NCBI RefSeq assembly: GCF_034676545.1
Contig: NZ_JAUCBZ010000015.1
Coordinates: 2,387,001 to 2,451,000, forward strand
Reading direction: 5' to 3'
DNA from: Pararhodobacter sp.
GTDB lineage: Bacteria > Pseudomonadota > Alphaproteobacteria > Rhodobacterales > Rhodobacteraceae
Length of the DNA stretch: 64,000 bases
Positions 1 to 10,035 of this stretch are shown one piece after another (position 1 is the first letter of the stretch; each line of letters opens with the position of its first letter). The translations under genes and the position numbers were made by a program. The notes below the pieces were generated by a model, which searched no databases, was not told where the DNA came from, and saw only the letters and a program-made list of their open reading frames with translations.

Positions 1-2
1 TG

Positions 3-257
3 TCCTACAACCTCAAGAAACTGGTCGAAAACGACTATATGCACCACACCCGCTGCGAGATTGATCGCCGTTCGGTGCGGGTGCGTTTGACGCCACGCGG
101 GCAGGACATCCGCGCCGTGGTGACCGACCTGTTTGCCCGTCATGCCGAGGGGTTGATCGGCAAGGGTGTCATTGACAGCGATGAACTGGATCGCATCAAT
201 GCCGCCCTCAAGCGCATGGAGCGATACTGGACCGACAACATCCGGTACATCTATTGA
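3..257 (+). CDS. MarR-family transcriptional regulator, C-terminal part
   Basis: The reading frame is open from the window edge, so the N-terminus lies outside. The visible 84 residues begin in the recognition helix (SYNLKKLVEND), continue through the beta-wing with the DRRSVRVRLT signature, and end in the C-terminal dimerisation helix. DRRS followed by R.RLT.RG is typical of the MarR winged-helix fold, which binds DNA as a dimer and usually responds to small ligands or oxidants. The target cannot be inferred. It converges on lipA with a gap of about 50 bases. The ATG at 39 is internal to the wing and is not the true start. Confidence 0.85.
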   Translation, partial: SYNLKKLVENDYMHHTRCEIDRRSVRVRLTPRGQDIRAVVTDLFARHAEGLIGKGVIDSDELDRINAALKRMERYWTDNIRYIY

Positions 258-305
258 CGCGGCTCGGCTGGGGCGAGCCTTGTCCGGATCGGCTGCGGCT
301 GCCGA

Positions 306-1259
306 TCAGGCGCGGCCCAGCTTTTTCTCGCGCGCGTGGCGCAGTCGCGCAAAGTCGTCCCCTGCGTGATAGGAAGAACGCGTCAACGGGGTTGCCGATA
401 CCATCAGGAACCCTTTGCCAAAGGCAGATTTTTCATAGGCCGCGAATTCTTCGGGCGTCACGAAGCGATCCACATGATGATGTTTCGGCGTTGGCTGCAA
501 GTATTGGCCAACCGTCAGGAAATCCACATCGGCCGAGCGCATGTCATCCATGACCTGCAAAACCGATTGCCGGTCTTCGCCAAGTCCGACCATGATGCCG
601 GATTTGGTGAAAATGCTGGGGTCGAGGGATTTCACGCGCTGCAACAAGCGCAAGGAGTGAAAGTAACGTGCGCCGGGTCGCACCGAAGGGTAAAGCCCCG
701 GAACGGTTTCGAGGTTGTGGTTGAACACATCGGGCCGTGCTTCGACCACCGCTTCCAGCGCGGAGTCGTCGCAGCGCAAGAAATCAGGTGTCAGGATTTC
801 GATGGTGGTGTCCGGCGCGCGGTGGCGCACGGCGCGAATCGTCTGGGCAAAATGCTCGGCCCCACCGTCCTCGAGGTCGTCGCGGTCAACCGAGGTGATC
901 ACCACATGTTTCAGGCCCAGCGTCGCCACGGCATGCGCCACACGGCCCGGTTCAAACGCATCGAGCGCCTGCGGCTTGCCCGTCGCCACGTTGCAAAATG
1001 TGCAGCCCCGGGTACAGATCTCGCCCATGATCATCATGGTCGCGTGTCCCTGGCTCCAGCATTCGCCGACGTTCGGACAGCCGGCCTCCTCGCAAACCGT
1101 GGTCAGTTGATTGTCGCGCATGATGCGGCGCGTCTCGTTATAGGCCTCGCCGCCGGGGGCCTTCACCCGAATCCACCCGGGCTTTTTCGGCTGCTGCGGC
1201 TGATCGGGGCGGTGCGCTTTTTCCGGGTGACGCTGATCGGGCAGCTTGAGGTCGCGCAT
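306..1259 (-). CDS. lipA: Lipoyl synthase
   Basis: Radical SAM enzyme that inserts two sulfurs into octanoyl-protein to make the lipoyl cofactor of 2-oxoacid dehydrogenases and the glycine cleavage system. The protein is 317 residues, normal for the family. The auxiliary cluster cysteines C56, C61 and C67 (CEEAGCPNVGEC) and the radical-SAM cysteines C82, C86 and C89 (CTRGCTFC) are present. The C-terminal RSSYHAG provides the serine ligand of the auxiliary cluster. The start is supported by an upstream gggggagaaaccc stretch. The next minus-strand gene upstream is a peroxiredoxin, separated by about 190 bases with a hairpin, so lipA probably has its own promoter. Confidence 0.97.
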   Translation of the reverse strand: MRDLKLPDQRHPEKAHRPDQPQQPKKPGWIRVKAPGGEAYNETRRIMRDNQLTTVCEEAGCPNVGECWSQGHATMMIMGEICTRGCTFCNVATGKPQALDAFEPGRVAHAVATLGLKHVVITSVDRDDLEDGGAEHFAQTIRAVRHRAPDTTIEILTPDFLRCDDSALEAVVEARPDVFNHNLETVPGLYPSVRPGARYFHSLRLLQRVKSLDPSIFTKSGIMVGLGEDRQSVLQVMDDMRSADVDFLTVGQYLQPTPKHHHVDRFVTPEEFAAYEKSAFGKGFLMVSATPLTRSSYHAGDDFARLRHAREKKLGRA

Positions 1260-1378
1260 CGGGTTTCTCCCCCTTGAGAGCAGTTTCAGCGGACAATAGC
1301 CGCAGCGCCGTGATCTGGCAAGAATCGCCGTGCCCTGCCGCCCTGCATCCTGTGCATGGGTCTGCCCGAAAATACAAC

Positions 1379-1406
1379 GGGCCGCACTTTTTCCAAAGCG
1401 CGGCCC
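1379..1406 (-). terminator. Hairpin after the peroxiredoxin gene
   Basis: A 7-bp perfect stem (GGGCCGC / GCGGCCC) lies 40 bases downstream of the peroxiredoxin stop, with a 14-base loop. Read on the minus strand it is followed by gttgtatttt, a weak T-rich tail. It is a plausible terminator separating this gene from lipA, but the long loop makes the call moderate. Confidence 0.45.
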
Positions 1407-1448
1407 ATCGTTGTTCGATTCCGATAATTCCCGTGATCCGGCAATCGG

Positions 1449-1985
1449 TTAGCCTTTGTTCTCAGCCAGCCATTTCAGCACGGTTTCGGGTGACGAGACG
1501 CCATACGGGTCTTCACCGTGGTTATCGCACAGGCCGGGCTCTTCGAACCAAGCTTCGATGACGCCGTCCTTGACCACCGCGGCATAGCGCCACGAACGCA
1601 TTCCGAAGCCGAGGTTGTCCTTGTGCACCAGCATCCCGAGGCGGCGGGTGAAGCCGCCCGAGCCATCCGGGATCACCTGCACGTTGCTCAACTTTTGGTC
1701 TTGCGCCCATTTGTTCATCACAAAGGCGTCGTTGACCGACATGCAATAGATCGCGTCGATCCCATGCTTGGCGAATTCGTCATACCCTTTTTCGAACCCC
1801 GGCAATTGATAGGTCGAGCAGGTCGGCGTGAAGGCGCCGGGCAGCGAAAACAGAACGACGCGCTTGCCGGCGAAATAGTCGGCGGTGGTCTTGTCTTCCC
1901 AACGGAACGGGTTGGAGCCGCCGATGCTTTCGTCACGAACGCGCGTGTGGAAGGTTACTTCTGGAAGTTTGAAGCCAGTGTGCAT
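1449..1985 (-). CDS. Peroxiredoxin, Prx5 (hybrid) type
   Basis: Thiol peroxidase of the AhpC/TSA superfamily that reduces hydrogen peroxide and organic peroxides. The 178-residue protein carries the active-site PGAFTPTCS with peroxidatic Cys56. Further cysteines are C81 and C153. The Prx5 features FEKGYDEFAKHGID and the C-terminal PGLCDNHGEDPYGVS segment are seen. The ATG at 1985 is chosen because ggagaaacacc precedes it. A longer frame to 2099 exists but adds residues unlike the family. It is a single-gene unit between lipA and the VWA gene. Confidence 0.93.
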   Translation of the reverse strand: MHTGFKLPEVTFHTRVRDESIGGSNPFRWEDKTTADYFAGKRVVLFSLPGAFTPTCSTYQLPGFEKGYDEFAKHGIDAIYCMSVNDAFVMNKWAQDQKLSNVQVIPDGSGGFTRRLGMLVHKDNLGFGMRSWRYAAVVKDGVIEAWFEEPGLCDNHGEDPYGVSSPETVLKWLAENKG

Positions 1986-2109
1986 GGTGTTTCTCCGTAT
2001 CGTGGGTAAGGTGTGAAGCGTTTTGCGCAACGTCAATTGGCTTTTTAGAATGATTCCAAGCCGCTTGGCAACCGCCAAAGCCACGGTGCGGCGCGGCAAT
2101 CGAACGGCG

Positions 2110-3294
2110 CTAGCGACCCAACAGGCGCATCCCTTTGGTCAAGCCGTCCAGTGTCATCGGAACCATGCGGTTGTCAAACAAGTCCGACATCATCCGGATC
2201 GAATGCGAGTGTTGCCAGTAGTGTTCGGGCGTCGGGTTGATCCAAAGCGTGTTTGGCCAATGCTCGCGCACGCGGGTCATCCAGGTGGCACCGGATTCCT
2301 CGTTCCAGTGTTCGTTGGCACCGCCGACATAGGCGATCTCATAGGGCGACATATTGGCGTCGCCCACAAAAATGCATTTGTAATCAGCGCCATAGGTGCG
2401 AAGGATATCCCATGTCGAGGTGCGGGCATCCCAGCGCCGGGCATTGTCGCGCCAGACGTATTCATACAGGCAATTGTGAAAATAGAAGTGCTCGAGGTGT
2501 TTGAATTCAATGCGCGCAGCACTGAACAACTCCTCCATGACCTTGACATAGGGGTCCATCGAGCCGCCGATATCAAAGAACAGCAGGACCTTGACCGCGT
2601 TGCGCCGCTCGGGCCGGGTCTTGACGTCCAGCCAACCTTGCTCGGCGGTGGCGCGGATCGTGCCGTCGAGGTCCAGCTCCTGCTCGGCCCCGTCGCGCGC
2701 CCAGTTGCGCAGGCGTTTCAGGGCGACCTTGATGTTGCGCGTGCCCAGTTCGACGGAATCGTCCAGATTGCGAAACTCGCGCTTGTCCCAGACCTTCACG
2801 GCGCGGCCATGGCGGCCCTCTTTCTGGCCGATGCGCACGCCTTCGGGGTTGTAGCCATAGGCCCCGAACGGGCTGGTGCCCGCCGTGCCGACCCATTTGC
2901 TGCCGCCCTGATGGCGGCCTTTTTGCTCTTCCAGACGCTTTTTGAGCGTCTCCATGAGCTTCTCGAACCCGCCCAATGCCTCGATTTCCGCGCGTTCTTC
3001 GGCGGTCATGTGCTTTTCCGCCAGCTTTTCCAGCCATTCCTTGGGCAGGTCGATGGATTGGATCACCGCGTCGGGGGTGATCGTATCGAGGCCCTTGAAC
3101 GCCGCGGCAAAGGCGCGGTCGAAGCGGTCGATGTGCTTTTCGTCCTTCACCATTGTGGTGCGCGCCAGATAATAGAACCCCTCGGCATCGAACTGGGCCA
3201 GTCCGGCCGTGAGGGCTTCGAGAAACCCGAGGTATTCGCGCAGGGTCACCGGAACGGAATGTTGGCGCAGTTGTTCGAGAAAGGGCCGAAACAT
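2110..3294 (-). CDS. VWA domain-containing CoxE-like protein
   Basis: A 394-residue protein of the CoxE/VWA family (von Willebrand A fold). The metal-binding motif DIGGSM is at residues 241-246, preceded by a long alpha-helical N-terminus that is typical of the family. CoxE-like proteins usually work with a MoxR-type AAA ATPase in maturation or remodelling of a partner; no such ATPase is next to it here. Its start codon overlaps the stop of the upstream mini membrane protein (TGATG), so the two are translationally coupled. It is the last gene of an operon starting at dusA. Substrate unknown. Confidence 0.88.
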   Translation of the reverse strand: MFRPFLEQLRQHSVPVTLREYLGFLEALTAGLAQFDAEGFYYLARTTMVKDEKHIDRFDRAFAAAFKGLDTITPDAVIQSIDLPKEWLEKLAEKHMTAEERAEIEALGGFEKLMETLKKRLEEQKGRHQGGSKWVGTAGTSPFGAYGYNPEGVRIGQKEGRHGRAVKVWDKREFRNLDDSVELGTRNIKVALKRLRNWARDGAEQELDLDGTIRATAEQGWLDVKTRPERRNAVKVLLFFDIGGSMDPYVKVMEELFSAARIEFKHLEHFYFHNCLYEYVWRDNARRWDARTSTWDILRTYGADYKCIFVGDANMSPYEIAYVGGANEHWNEESGATWMTRVREHWPNTLWINPTPEHYWQHSHSIRMMSDLFDNRMVPMTLDGLTKGMRLLGR

Positions 3295-3458
3295 CAGATC
3301 AGCCGCTCGATCCCGATGGTCGCCACGACACCCAGAATGGCACCGATAATGCCCCAGACGGCGGCATATTGGGCGACGTCAAAACCGTTGCCGTTGCGGC
3401 GACGGACATAGACAATGCCCAAGATGGCTCCGATCAGAATGCCTGCAAGAATGACCAT
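3294..3458 (-). CDS. Mini membrane protein, 54 aa
   Basis: A 54-residue protein with two hydrophobic segments (roughly residues 2-18 and 34-49) separated by a short basic loop RRRNGNGFD. I do not recognise a family. The start at 3458 is chosen because gagg lies just upstream and the longer frame runs into the preceding lipoprotein gene. Its stop overlaps the VWA start by one base and it begins 22 bases after the lipoprotein stop. The gene therefore looks real and co-expressed, possibly acting at the membrane with those proteins. Confidence 0.7.
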   Translation of the reverse strand: MVILAGILIGAILGIVYVRRRNGNGFDVAQYAAVWGIIGAILGVVATIGIERLI

Positions 3459-3480
3459 AAATGCCTCAAAAGTGCCGGGA

Positions 3481-4856
3481 TCAGAGTTGCGCCAGACGCT
3501 GTGCGGCGCTGCCGATCCGGGCGATTTCGTCAAGCCGCGCGCGTGCGGCGTCGTCAGAGCCGAAGCCATACCGTGCAGCAGGAAGGGAGTCGAGCCTCAG
3601 GCGCTCGGCCTCGGCGGTGCGGCCCTGAAATCCGAGGGCCTCGGCGCGAATAAAGCCAAGCGACGCCAGAAAGGCCGCGTTTTCACTGCGTTCGGCGATG
3701 GGCATGGCGCGGGCGGTGAGGTCGAGCACCATGTCGGATTGCCCAGAGGCCAGTGCCTGCACCGCCAGATGCATGTCGATATGCGCCGCATGGACCTCGC
3801 CGCCCGGCGTGTTGCGGTAGATTTCGGCCGAGGTCAGCAGCGCCGACAAGGCAGCTTCGCCGTCGTCGCGCGGGGCCAGGCGGGCGCTCAACATGAGGCT
3901 GAGGGCGAGGCGGGTGTCGGTCCAGTTTTGCGCGCGCGCCAGCGACAAGGCCCGTGCCGCTCCGGCCCGACGCTCGGCGACGCCGCCGCTGGATGCCAGT
4001 GCCTGTTCGATGGCCTGTTGCCAGGCACGCGGCGTGATGCCGGCATTGCGGCCGGCGTGTTGGCGGCCGGCGGGGTTCAAGCGATTGAAAAGCGTCGGCA
4101 GGCGGGCGGTGACCTGGTCCCGGGTCATGCCGGGCTGCAATTCGGGCGCATACCAGACCCGCAGCAACAACATGTCGAACCCGGTCAAGGTGGTCTGGAA
4201 GTTGTCGTCATTGAAGACACTGTCGGTCAGGCGGAACAGGTCGTTCAACGGGCCGAGCGCCTGGCCGATTTCTTCGTGCAGGCAGTCGCGGATTTCCTGT
4301 GGCGTGGTGTCGGTCGGTACAAACACGGCGGCGCGTGTCCGGGTGACGACTTGGGTCCAGTCGATGGTCGGGCTGCGCCGATTGGCGACAAATTCGGACC
4401 ATGTGCTGACGTTGGGCACGACGAAACAGGCGGCCGAGGGCACCACGGCCTGCATCTGGCGGCGTTGCATGAATTCGACGGTGATGGTGTTTTCACCCTC
4501 GGCGCTTTGCGCATCGCGCGCGATGTCGATCCCGGCCTCGCTACGCAAACGCGCGATCAGCCGGTCGAGGTCGGCCAGCGCCTGCACCGGTGCCGGCCCG
4601 CGCGTCACCACCCGAACCGGTCCGTCAAAGCGCGAAAATCGTTCTATGGTGCGGCCGCTTTCCATGGCAAAGCCCAATTCCAGAAAGTCGCGCACCATTT
4701 CGGCATTCGGGCGGCTGGCGGGAAGTGGCCGCGGCGTTCCCGGACGAAAGGCGGCAATCGGCGCCGTGGCGACGCCGCTTGCATCAAGCCGTTGCGCCTG
4801 CCCGACGGGGGCACAGGCGCTGAGCACGGCGAGGCCAAGGGCCAGAAATCCAGCTT

Positions 4857-4860
<4 letters not shown>
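3481..4860 (-). CDS. DUF2927 lipoprotein
   Basis: A 459-residue envelope protein. A lipobox LSAC with Cys16 ends the signal peptide, so it is probably a lipoprotein. The central region matches DUF2927: HEEIGQALGPLNDL at about residues 195-208 followed by DSVFNDDN. The HEExxQ motif resembles a zinc-peptidase-like helix, but no activity is established. The C-terminal third is alanine- and leucine-rich and likely helical repeat-like. Start overlaps the dusA stop by four bases (ATGA), so it is coupled to dusA. Function unknown. Confidence 0.85.
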
Positions 4861-5861
<1,001 letters not shown>

Positions 5862-6062
5862 GCGGGGCACCTGACGCGGAGAAAGACCGTGACTCCGGAT
5901 ATAGCCCAGTGCTGCGCGCGCGTCCATAAAGCCCCGAAAAAGATCACGATCCAGCACGGTGCAAGCCGCGGTCTTGACCCGTGTCATGGCGCGCGCATGT
6001 GGCAGGGCGCAAAATTCAAGGGTTGGCGGCGGATCAGAGCCGACCAAATCGGAGGGTTCACC

Positions 6063-7127
6063 ATGACCATTTCACCGGGTTTTTCGCTGATTTTCGCCGC
6101 GTGTCTGAGCGTTTTGACTTTGCCGATCAGTGCCGCGCGGGCCAATGATTCGGTTGCCGGGTTCGGCGTTGGCGGCCTGGAATTGCGCAGCACGGATGTC
6201 GTGCGCATGGCCCGCGAGAACTTGCGGATCACGCCGCATCTGATTGATGTGCGCTATGTGTTTCGCAATGAGACAGACCGCGATGTCACGTTGATCGTCG
6301 CGTTTCCCTTGCCGGCGGTGGGTGGCGACGGCTGGTTCGAGGGCTACGATCTGCCGCATTCCGGGCGCATGGATTACGTCGGCTTTCAAACGCAGGTCGA
6401 TGGGGCCTCGGTGACGATGACGCCAGAGCACCGGATCACGCTGGACGGCAGGGATCGCACCGACGCGTTCGAGGCGATCGGTGTGCAGGCGGTCGCGGTG
6501 CACAATTGGGATATCTATGACCTGGCGCGGCGATCCTGGACTCCGGCACAGATCGAGGCGCTGACCGCCCAGGGATTCCTGAATGCGCAGGGCCGCCCGC
6601 GCTGGGAGATCCAGTCGACCTATTGGCGCGAGCAGCTGTTTCCGGCGCAAACCGATGTTGTCGTCGCGCACCGCTATGCGCCGGTGGCGGCCAGTTCGCT
6701 CGACTCGTGGTTCCCGGCAGATCAAGAGCCCGCCGTCATTCCCGACACGCTTGTCGATTTCTGGGACGAACATCGCGACCGGATCGCCGCCCAACGCGCG
6801 CAATATTGCCCCGAACCCCAGATCGAGGAGGCGATGCGCGCACAACTGGCGGGCGCGACGGGTCTGGTGGGGTATTCGACCTTTTTGTCCAGCGAGGTCG
6901 ATTACATCCTGACAACCGGTGCAGGCTGGCGTGGGCCGATCGCGCAATTCACCCTGGTGGTCGAGGCCGAGGGCCCATGGGATTTCGTGTTCCTGTGCTT
7001 GCCGGGTCAGCAGCGCGTCAGTCACGGCTGGATCGAGTTTTCCGCGCAGAACTATGTGCCGACACAAGAGCTATCCGTCTATTTCGCGCGTGCGGTGGGC
7101 GAGGCCATTGACGCGGCGGGCAACTGA
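6063..7127 (+). CDS. DUF4424 family exported protein
   Basis: A 354-residue protein whose signal peptide ends near residue 27 (AARA/N). The mature part contains the DUF4424-like pattern: a region on hydrophobic beta strands (YVFRNETDRDVTLIVAFPLP) early on and RYAPVAAS in the middle. The ATG at 6063 is preceded by ggagggttcacc. No catalytic motif is visible. It is divergent from dusA and stands 94 bases ahead of hemE, probably as an independent unit. Function unknown. Confidence 0.75.
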   Translation: MTISPGFSLIFAACLSVLTLPISAARANDSVAGFGVGGLELRSTDVVRMARENLRITPHLIDVRYVFRNETDRDVTLIVAFPLPAVGGDGWFEGYDLPHSGRMDYVGFQTQVDGASVTMTPEHRITLDGRDRTDAFEAIGVQAVAVHNWDIYDLARRSWTPAQIEALTAQGFLNAQGRPRWEIQSTYWREQLFPAQTDVVVAHRYAPVAASSLDSWFPADQEPAVIPDTLVDFWDEHRDRIAAQRAQYCPEPQIEEAMRAQLAGATGLVGYSTFLSSEVDYILTTGAGWRGPIAQFTLVVEAEGPWDFVFLCLPGQQRVSHGWIEFSAQNYVPTQELSVYFARAVGEAIDAAGN

Positions 7128-7221
7128 ACAACGCGGCATCGGCGCGTGCTGCCCTCCGTTCGGCTTGACAACTGGGCGCGCCCGTCCCATCGACGGGCAA
7201 CGCGAAAACAGGAGAACCACC

Positions 7222-8277
7222 GTGACCCAGACCGCCCAAGCCCCGAACGCCCCGACCAAAACGATCCTGCGGGCTTTGGCCGGTGAAAAACAGGCCGTGC
7301 CGCCGATCTGGATGATGCGGCAGGCGGGGCGCTACCTGCCCGAGTACAAGGCGACCCGTGCGCAGGCCGGCGATTTCCTGTCGCTGTGCTACACGCCGGA
7401 GTTGGCCGCCGAAGTGACCCTTCAGCCTTTGCGCCGGTTCCAGTTCGATGCGGCAATTCTGTTTGCGGATATTCTGCTGATCGGTCAGGCGCTTGGCGCG
7501 AAGCTGTGGTTTGCCGAGGGCGAAGGCCCGCGCATGAGCACGGTGACCAGCCGCGCGCAGGTCGCGGCCCTCAAACCCGCGCAAGATGTGCATGAGGTTC
7601 TGTCGCCGATCTACGAAACCCTGCGCATCCTGACCCGCGAGTTGCCGCGCGACACGACGTTGATCGGCTTTGCCGGCGCGCCCTGGACGGTTGCCACCTA
7701 CATGACCGCCGGGCGCGGCACCAAGGATCAAGGCCCCGCGCACGCCTTCATGCAGGCGGATCGCGAAGGGTTCTCGATGCTGATCGACGCGCTGACCGAC
7801 GCGACCATCGAATATCTCTCGGCGCAGATCAGCGCCGGGGCCGAGGTTGTGAAACTGTTCGACAGCTGGGCGGGCAGCCTCAAAGGCGCGGATTTCGACG
7901 ATTTCGCCCTGCAACCCACGGCGACGATCATCGCCGCCCTCAAGGCGCGGCACCCGGGCATCCCGATCATCGCCTTCCCGCGCGAGGCGGGTGACCGCTA
8001 CATCGGGTTCGCCAAGGCGACGGGTGCGGATTGCGTGGCGCTGGACAATTCGGTGAGTGCGGATTGGGCGGCGGCACATGTGCAGGTGGATGGCTGCGTG
8101 CAGGGCAATCTTGCGCCCAAATACATGGTCGAGGGCGGCGCGGAACTGGTCACCGAGACCAAGCGCATCGTCAAGACCTTCGGCAATGGCCCGCATATCT
8201 TCAACCTCGGCCACGGCATCACGCCAGACGCGAAGCCCGAGAATGTGTTGCGCATGATCGAGGCAGTGCGCGGCTGA
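7222..8277 (+). CDS. hemE: Uroporphyrinogen decarboxylase
   Basis: Decarboxylates the four acetate side chains of uroporphyrinogen III to give coproporphyrinogen III, in the cytoplasm, for heme and possibly bacteriochlorophyll. The 351-residue protein begins at a GTG preceded by aggagaacc. The signature MRQAGRYLPEY (residues 32-42), with substrate-binding arginines R33 and R37, is present, as is FADILLI. The C-terminal FNLGHGITPDAKPENV is the second family signature. hemF, the next step, lies about 19 kb away on the other strand. Confidence 0.97.
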   Translation: MTQTAQAPNAPTKTILRALAGEKQAVPPIWMMRQAGRYLPEYKATRAQAGDFLSLCYTPELAAEVTLQPLRRFQFDAAILFADILLIGQALGAKLWFAEGEGPRMSTVTSRAQVAALKPAQDVHEVLSPIYETLRILTRELPRDTTLIGFAGAPWTVATYMTAGRGTKDQGPAHAFMQADREGFSMLIDALTDATIEYLSAQISAGAEVVKLFDSWAGSLKGADFDDFALQPTATIIAALKARHPGIPIIAFPREAGDRYIGFAKATGADCVALDNSVSADWAAAHVQVDGCVQGNLAPKYMVEGGAELVTETKRIVKTFGNGPHIFNLGHGITPDAKPENVLRMIEAVRG

Positions 8278-8286
8278 TGGCCGTGC

Positions 8287-8309
8287 GGGGGCATCCCGGT
8301 GATGCCCCC
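8287..8309. terminator. Hairpin between convergent hemE and MBL gene
   Basis: A perfect 9-bp stem (GGGGGCATC / GATGCCCCC) with a 5-base loop sits 10 bases after the hemE stop and 16 bases past the MBL gene stop. There is no strong T-tract on either side. Its position between two converging genes fits a bidirectional terminator. Confidence 0.6.
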
Positions 8310-8324
8310 GGATGCGCTAGACGA

Positions 8325-9158
8325 TCAAGGCCGCACAAGCCGATAGCCGGTGCCATCGCGAACGGCCTTGTGAAAGGCCGGGTGCAGGAAATGCCCGCCG
8401 GTGAACAGCGCGCCATCCGTGGCAACCTCGTCAAGGATGCGTTTGCGGGTGTTGCGCGCGGTGTCGGCGTCCAGATCGAACGCAATCGCGATATTGGGGT
8501 CGGCGGCCTGCAGCACGGGTGCATGGATGATGTCGCCGACATGGATCAATTGCTTTGCACCATTGTCCAACCGCCAGCCACCATGCCCCGGCGTGTGCCC
8601 CGCCAGCGGCAGGGTGGTCAGGCCCGGCGCGATCTCGGTCACGCCCGTGACCACGCGCAGCCGGTCGCCGTACGCCGCCAGAACCGCGCGCGCCAGACCG
8701 GCCCAATCGGGCAGCGGTGCGGGCAGTTTCTGGGTGCTGGCCTCATCGCCCCAAAAGGCCACCTCGGCCTCGGTCACCACCAGTTCGGCGTTCGGGAACA
8801 CCGCGCGCCCCTGCGCGGTGATCATGCCCGCGATATGGTCGGGGTGCAGGTGGGTCGCGAACAGCGTATCGATATCGTCGGGCGCAACCTTGGCCTCGGC
8901 CAGTGCGTCGGGCAGAAATCCGCAGGTCGGACCGAAAAGATCGCGCGGTCCGGCATCACACAGGATCGTGCGGCCCGCGTTGCGAATCAGAACCGCGTTG
9001 AAATTGGTGGTGACCGCCGTGGCGTTCTGTTGTGCCAACAACTCGGAAATATGGTCCGGCGTGGTGCCGGGAAATAGCTCGGGTCCGAAATCCGTTGCAC
9101 CATCGGTCAAGACGGTGACGGTCGCTGTGCCGATCGTGCGCGTGGCGGTGCGGGTCAT
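8325..9158 (-). CDS. MBL-fold metallo-hydrolase
   Basis: Metallo-beta-lactamase-fold hydrolase of 277 residues. The metal-binding motif HLHPDH is at residues 103-108, with further ligands expected in GHTPGHG and VGDIIH, and a final GGHFLHP. The overall layout resembles lactonase/glyoxalase-II-like hydrolases, but the substrate cannot be read from the sequence. It lacks an obvious signal peptide, so it is probably cytoplasmic. It is divergent from the ArsR-fusion gene, with about 110 bases between the starts. Confidence 0.9.
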   Translation of the reverse strand: MTRTATRTIGTATVTVLTDGATDFGPELFPGTTPDHISELLAQQNATAVTTNFNAVLIRNAGRTILCDAGPRDLFGPTCGFLPDALAEAKVAPDDIDTLFATHLHPDHIAGMITAQGRAVFPNAELVVTEAEVAFWGDEASTQKLPAPLPDWAGLARAVLAAYGDRLRVVTGVTEIAPGLTTLPLAGHTPGHGGWRLDNGAKQLIHVGDIIHAPVLQAADPNIAIAFDLDADTARNTRKRILDEVATDGALFTGGHFLHPAFHKAVRDGTGYRLVRP

Positions 9159-9269
9159 GGTGGCTCCTTTGGGTAACGCGATTTCATGGGGCTACGCTAG
9201 CATGTCTGAGGCTGCTGGCAACGGATTGCGCACTTGCGGTTTGCCCGGCTCTGCCGTAATTCGCGAAAT

Positions 9270-10035
9270 ATGGAAAGAGACCTTGTCCCCGTTTTCGCCG
9301 CCCTCGCGCATCCTCAGCGGCTTGAGGTTGTTCGCCTGCTCATCCGCGCTCACCCGTGTCCGGTGCCCCGCCGGCGAGATTGGCGCCAGTCTCGCGATCA
9401 AACCCAGCACGCTGTCGGGGTATCTGGCGCAACTGACCGAGTCGGGCGTGATCCAACAGCAACGGCGCGGCACGTCACTGTTGTATACCATCGCTCTGGA
9501 TGCGCTTGAGGCGTTGAACGCGGGGTGGATTGGTGATGTGTGCCGCGGGCGCGGGGTTCCCGATACCGGGGCGCCGGGGCCGCGGGTGCGCAATATCCTG
9601 TTTCTGGGCGCAAACAATGCCGGGCCGACGCTGTGTGCCGAGGCCTTGCTGCGCGCGTGCGCCGGGGAGCAATACGAAGTGTTTTCCGCCGGGCTGACGG
9701 GAACCGCGCCGCCGGATGCCGACTTGATGCAGCATTTGCAGGCGTTGGAGTGTGACACGGATTTGCTCTGGTCAAAACCGGTTGCCGACCTGATGGGCCC
9801 GGGTGCACCACGTCTGGATGTGGTGATCGCGGTGGGCAGCCGTGCCTGGCGTGACCTGCCGCGTTTCGAGGGCTGCCCGATTGTCGCCCACTGGCCGATG
9901 ACGCCCGCCCTGTCGGCGCAGCCCCTTGCCGAAATGCTGGACGCGCGCCTGAAGCACTTTGCCGCGCTCGATCCCGTGACGACCCCGCGCGCCGCGCTGC
10001 AAGGCGCGTTGGACGGCGAATTGCGTCAGGCGTAA
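9270..10035 (+). CDS. ArsR-type HTH fused to LMW phosphatase-like domain (frameshifted)
   Basis: The N-terminal part (ALAHPQRLEVVRLLI) and the next part (AGEIGASLAIKPSTLSGYL) form one ArsR-type winged helix but lie in different frames. Removing one C from the C4 run at 9366-9369 joins them (VPAGEIG). The second half is a low-molecular-weight phosphatase/ArsC-like domain. Its P-loop reads FLGANNAGPT where the family has a catalytic Cys and Arg (CxGNxxRS), so it is predicted to be catalytically dead. It may be a ligand-sensing domain. The 3' end overlaps the convergent YhhN gene by 10 bases. A start upstream of 9270 is possible because the ribosome site is weak. Confidence 0.75.

Noticed and set aside
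336..1277. 313-residue frame opposite lipA
   Set aside because: Antisense to lipA, composition typical of a shadow frame.
7128..7221. Possible replication origin next to hemE, as in Caulobacter
   Set aside because: The 94-base gap has no DnaA-box-like words and the flanking genes are not those of the known origin region.
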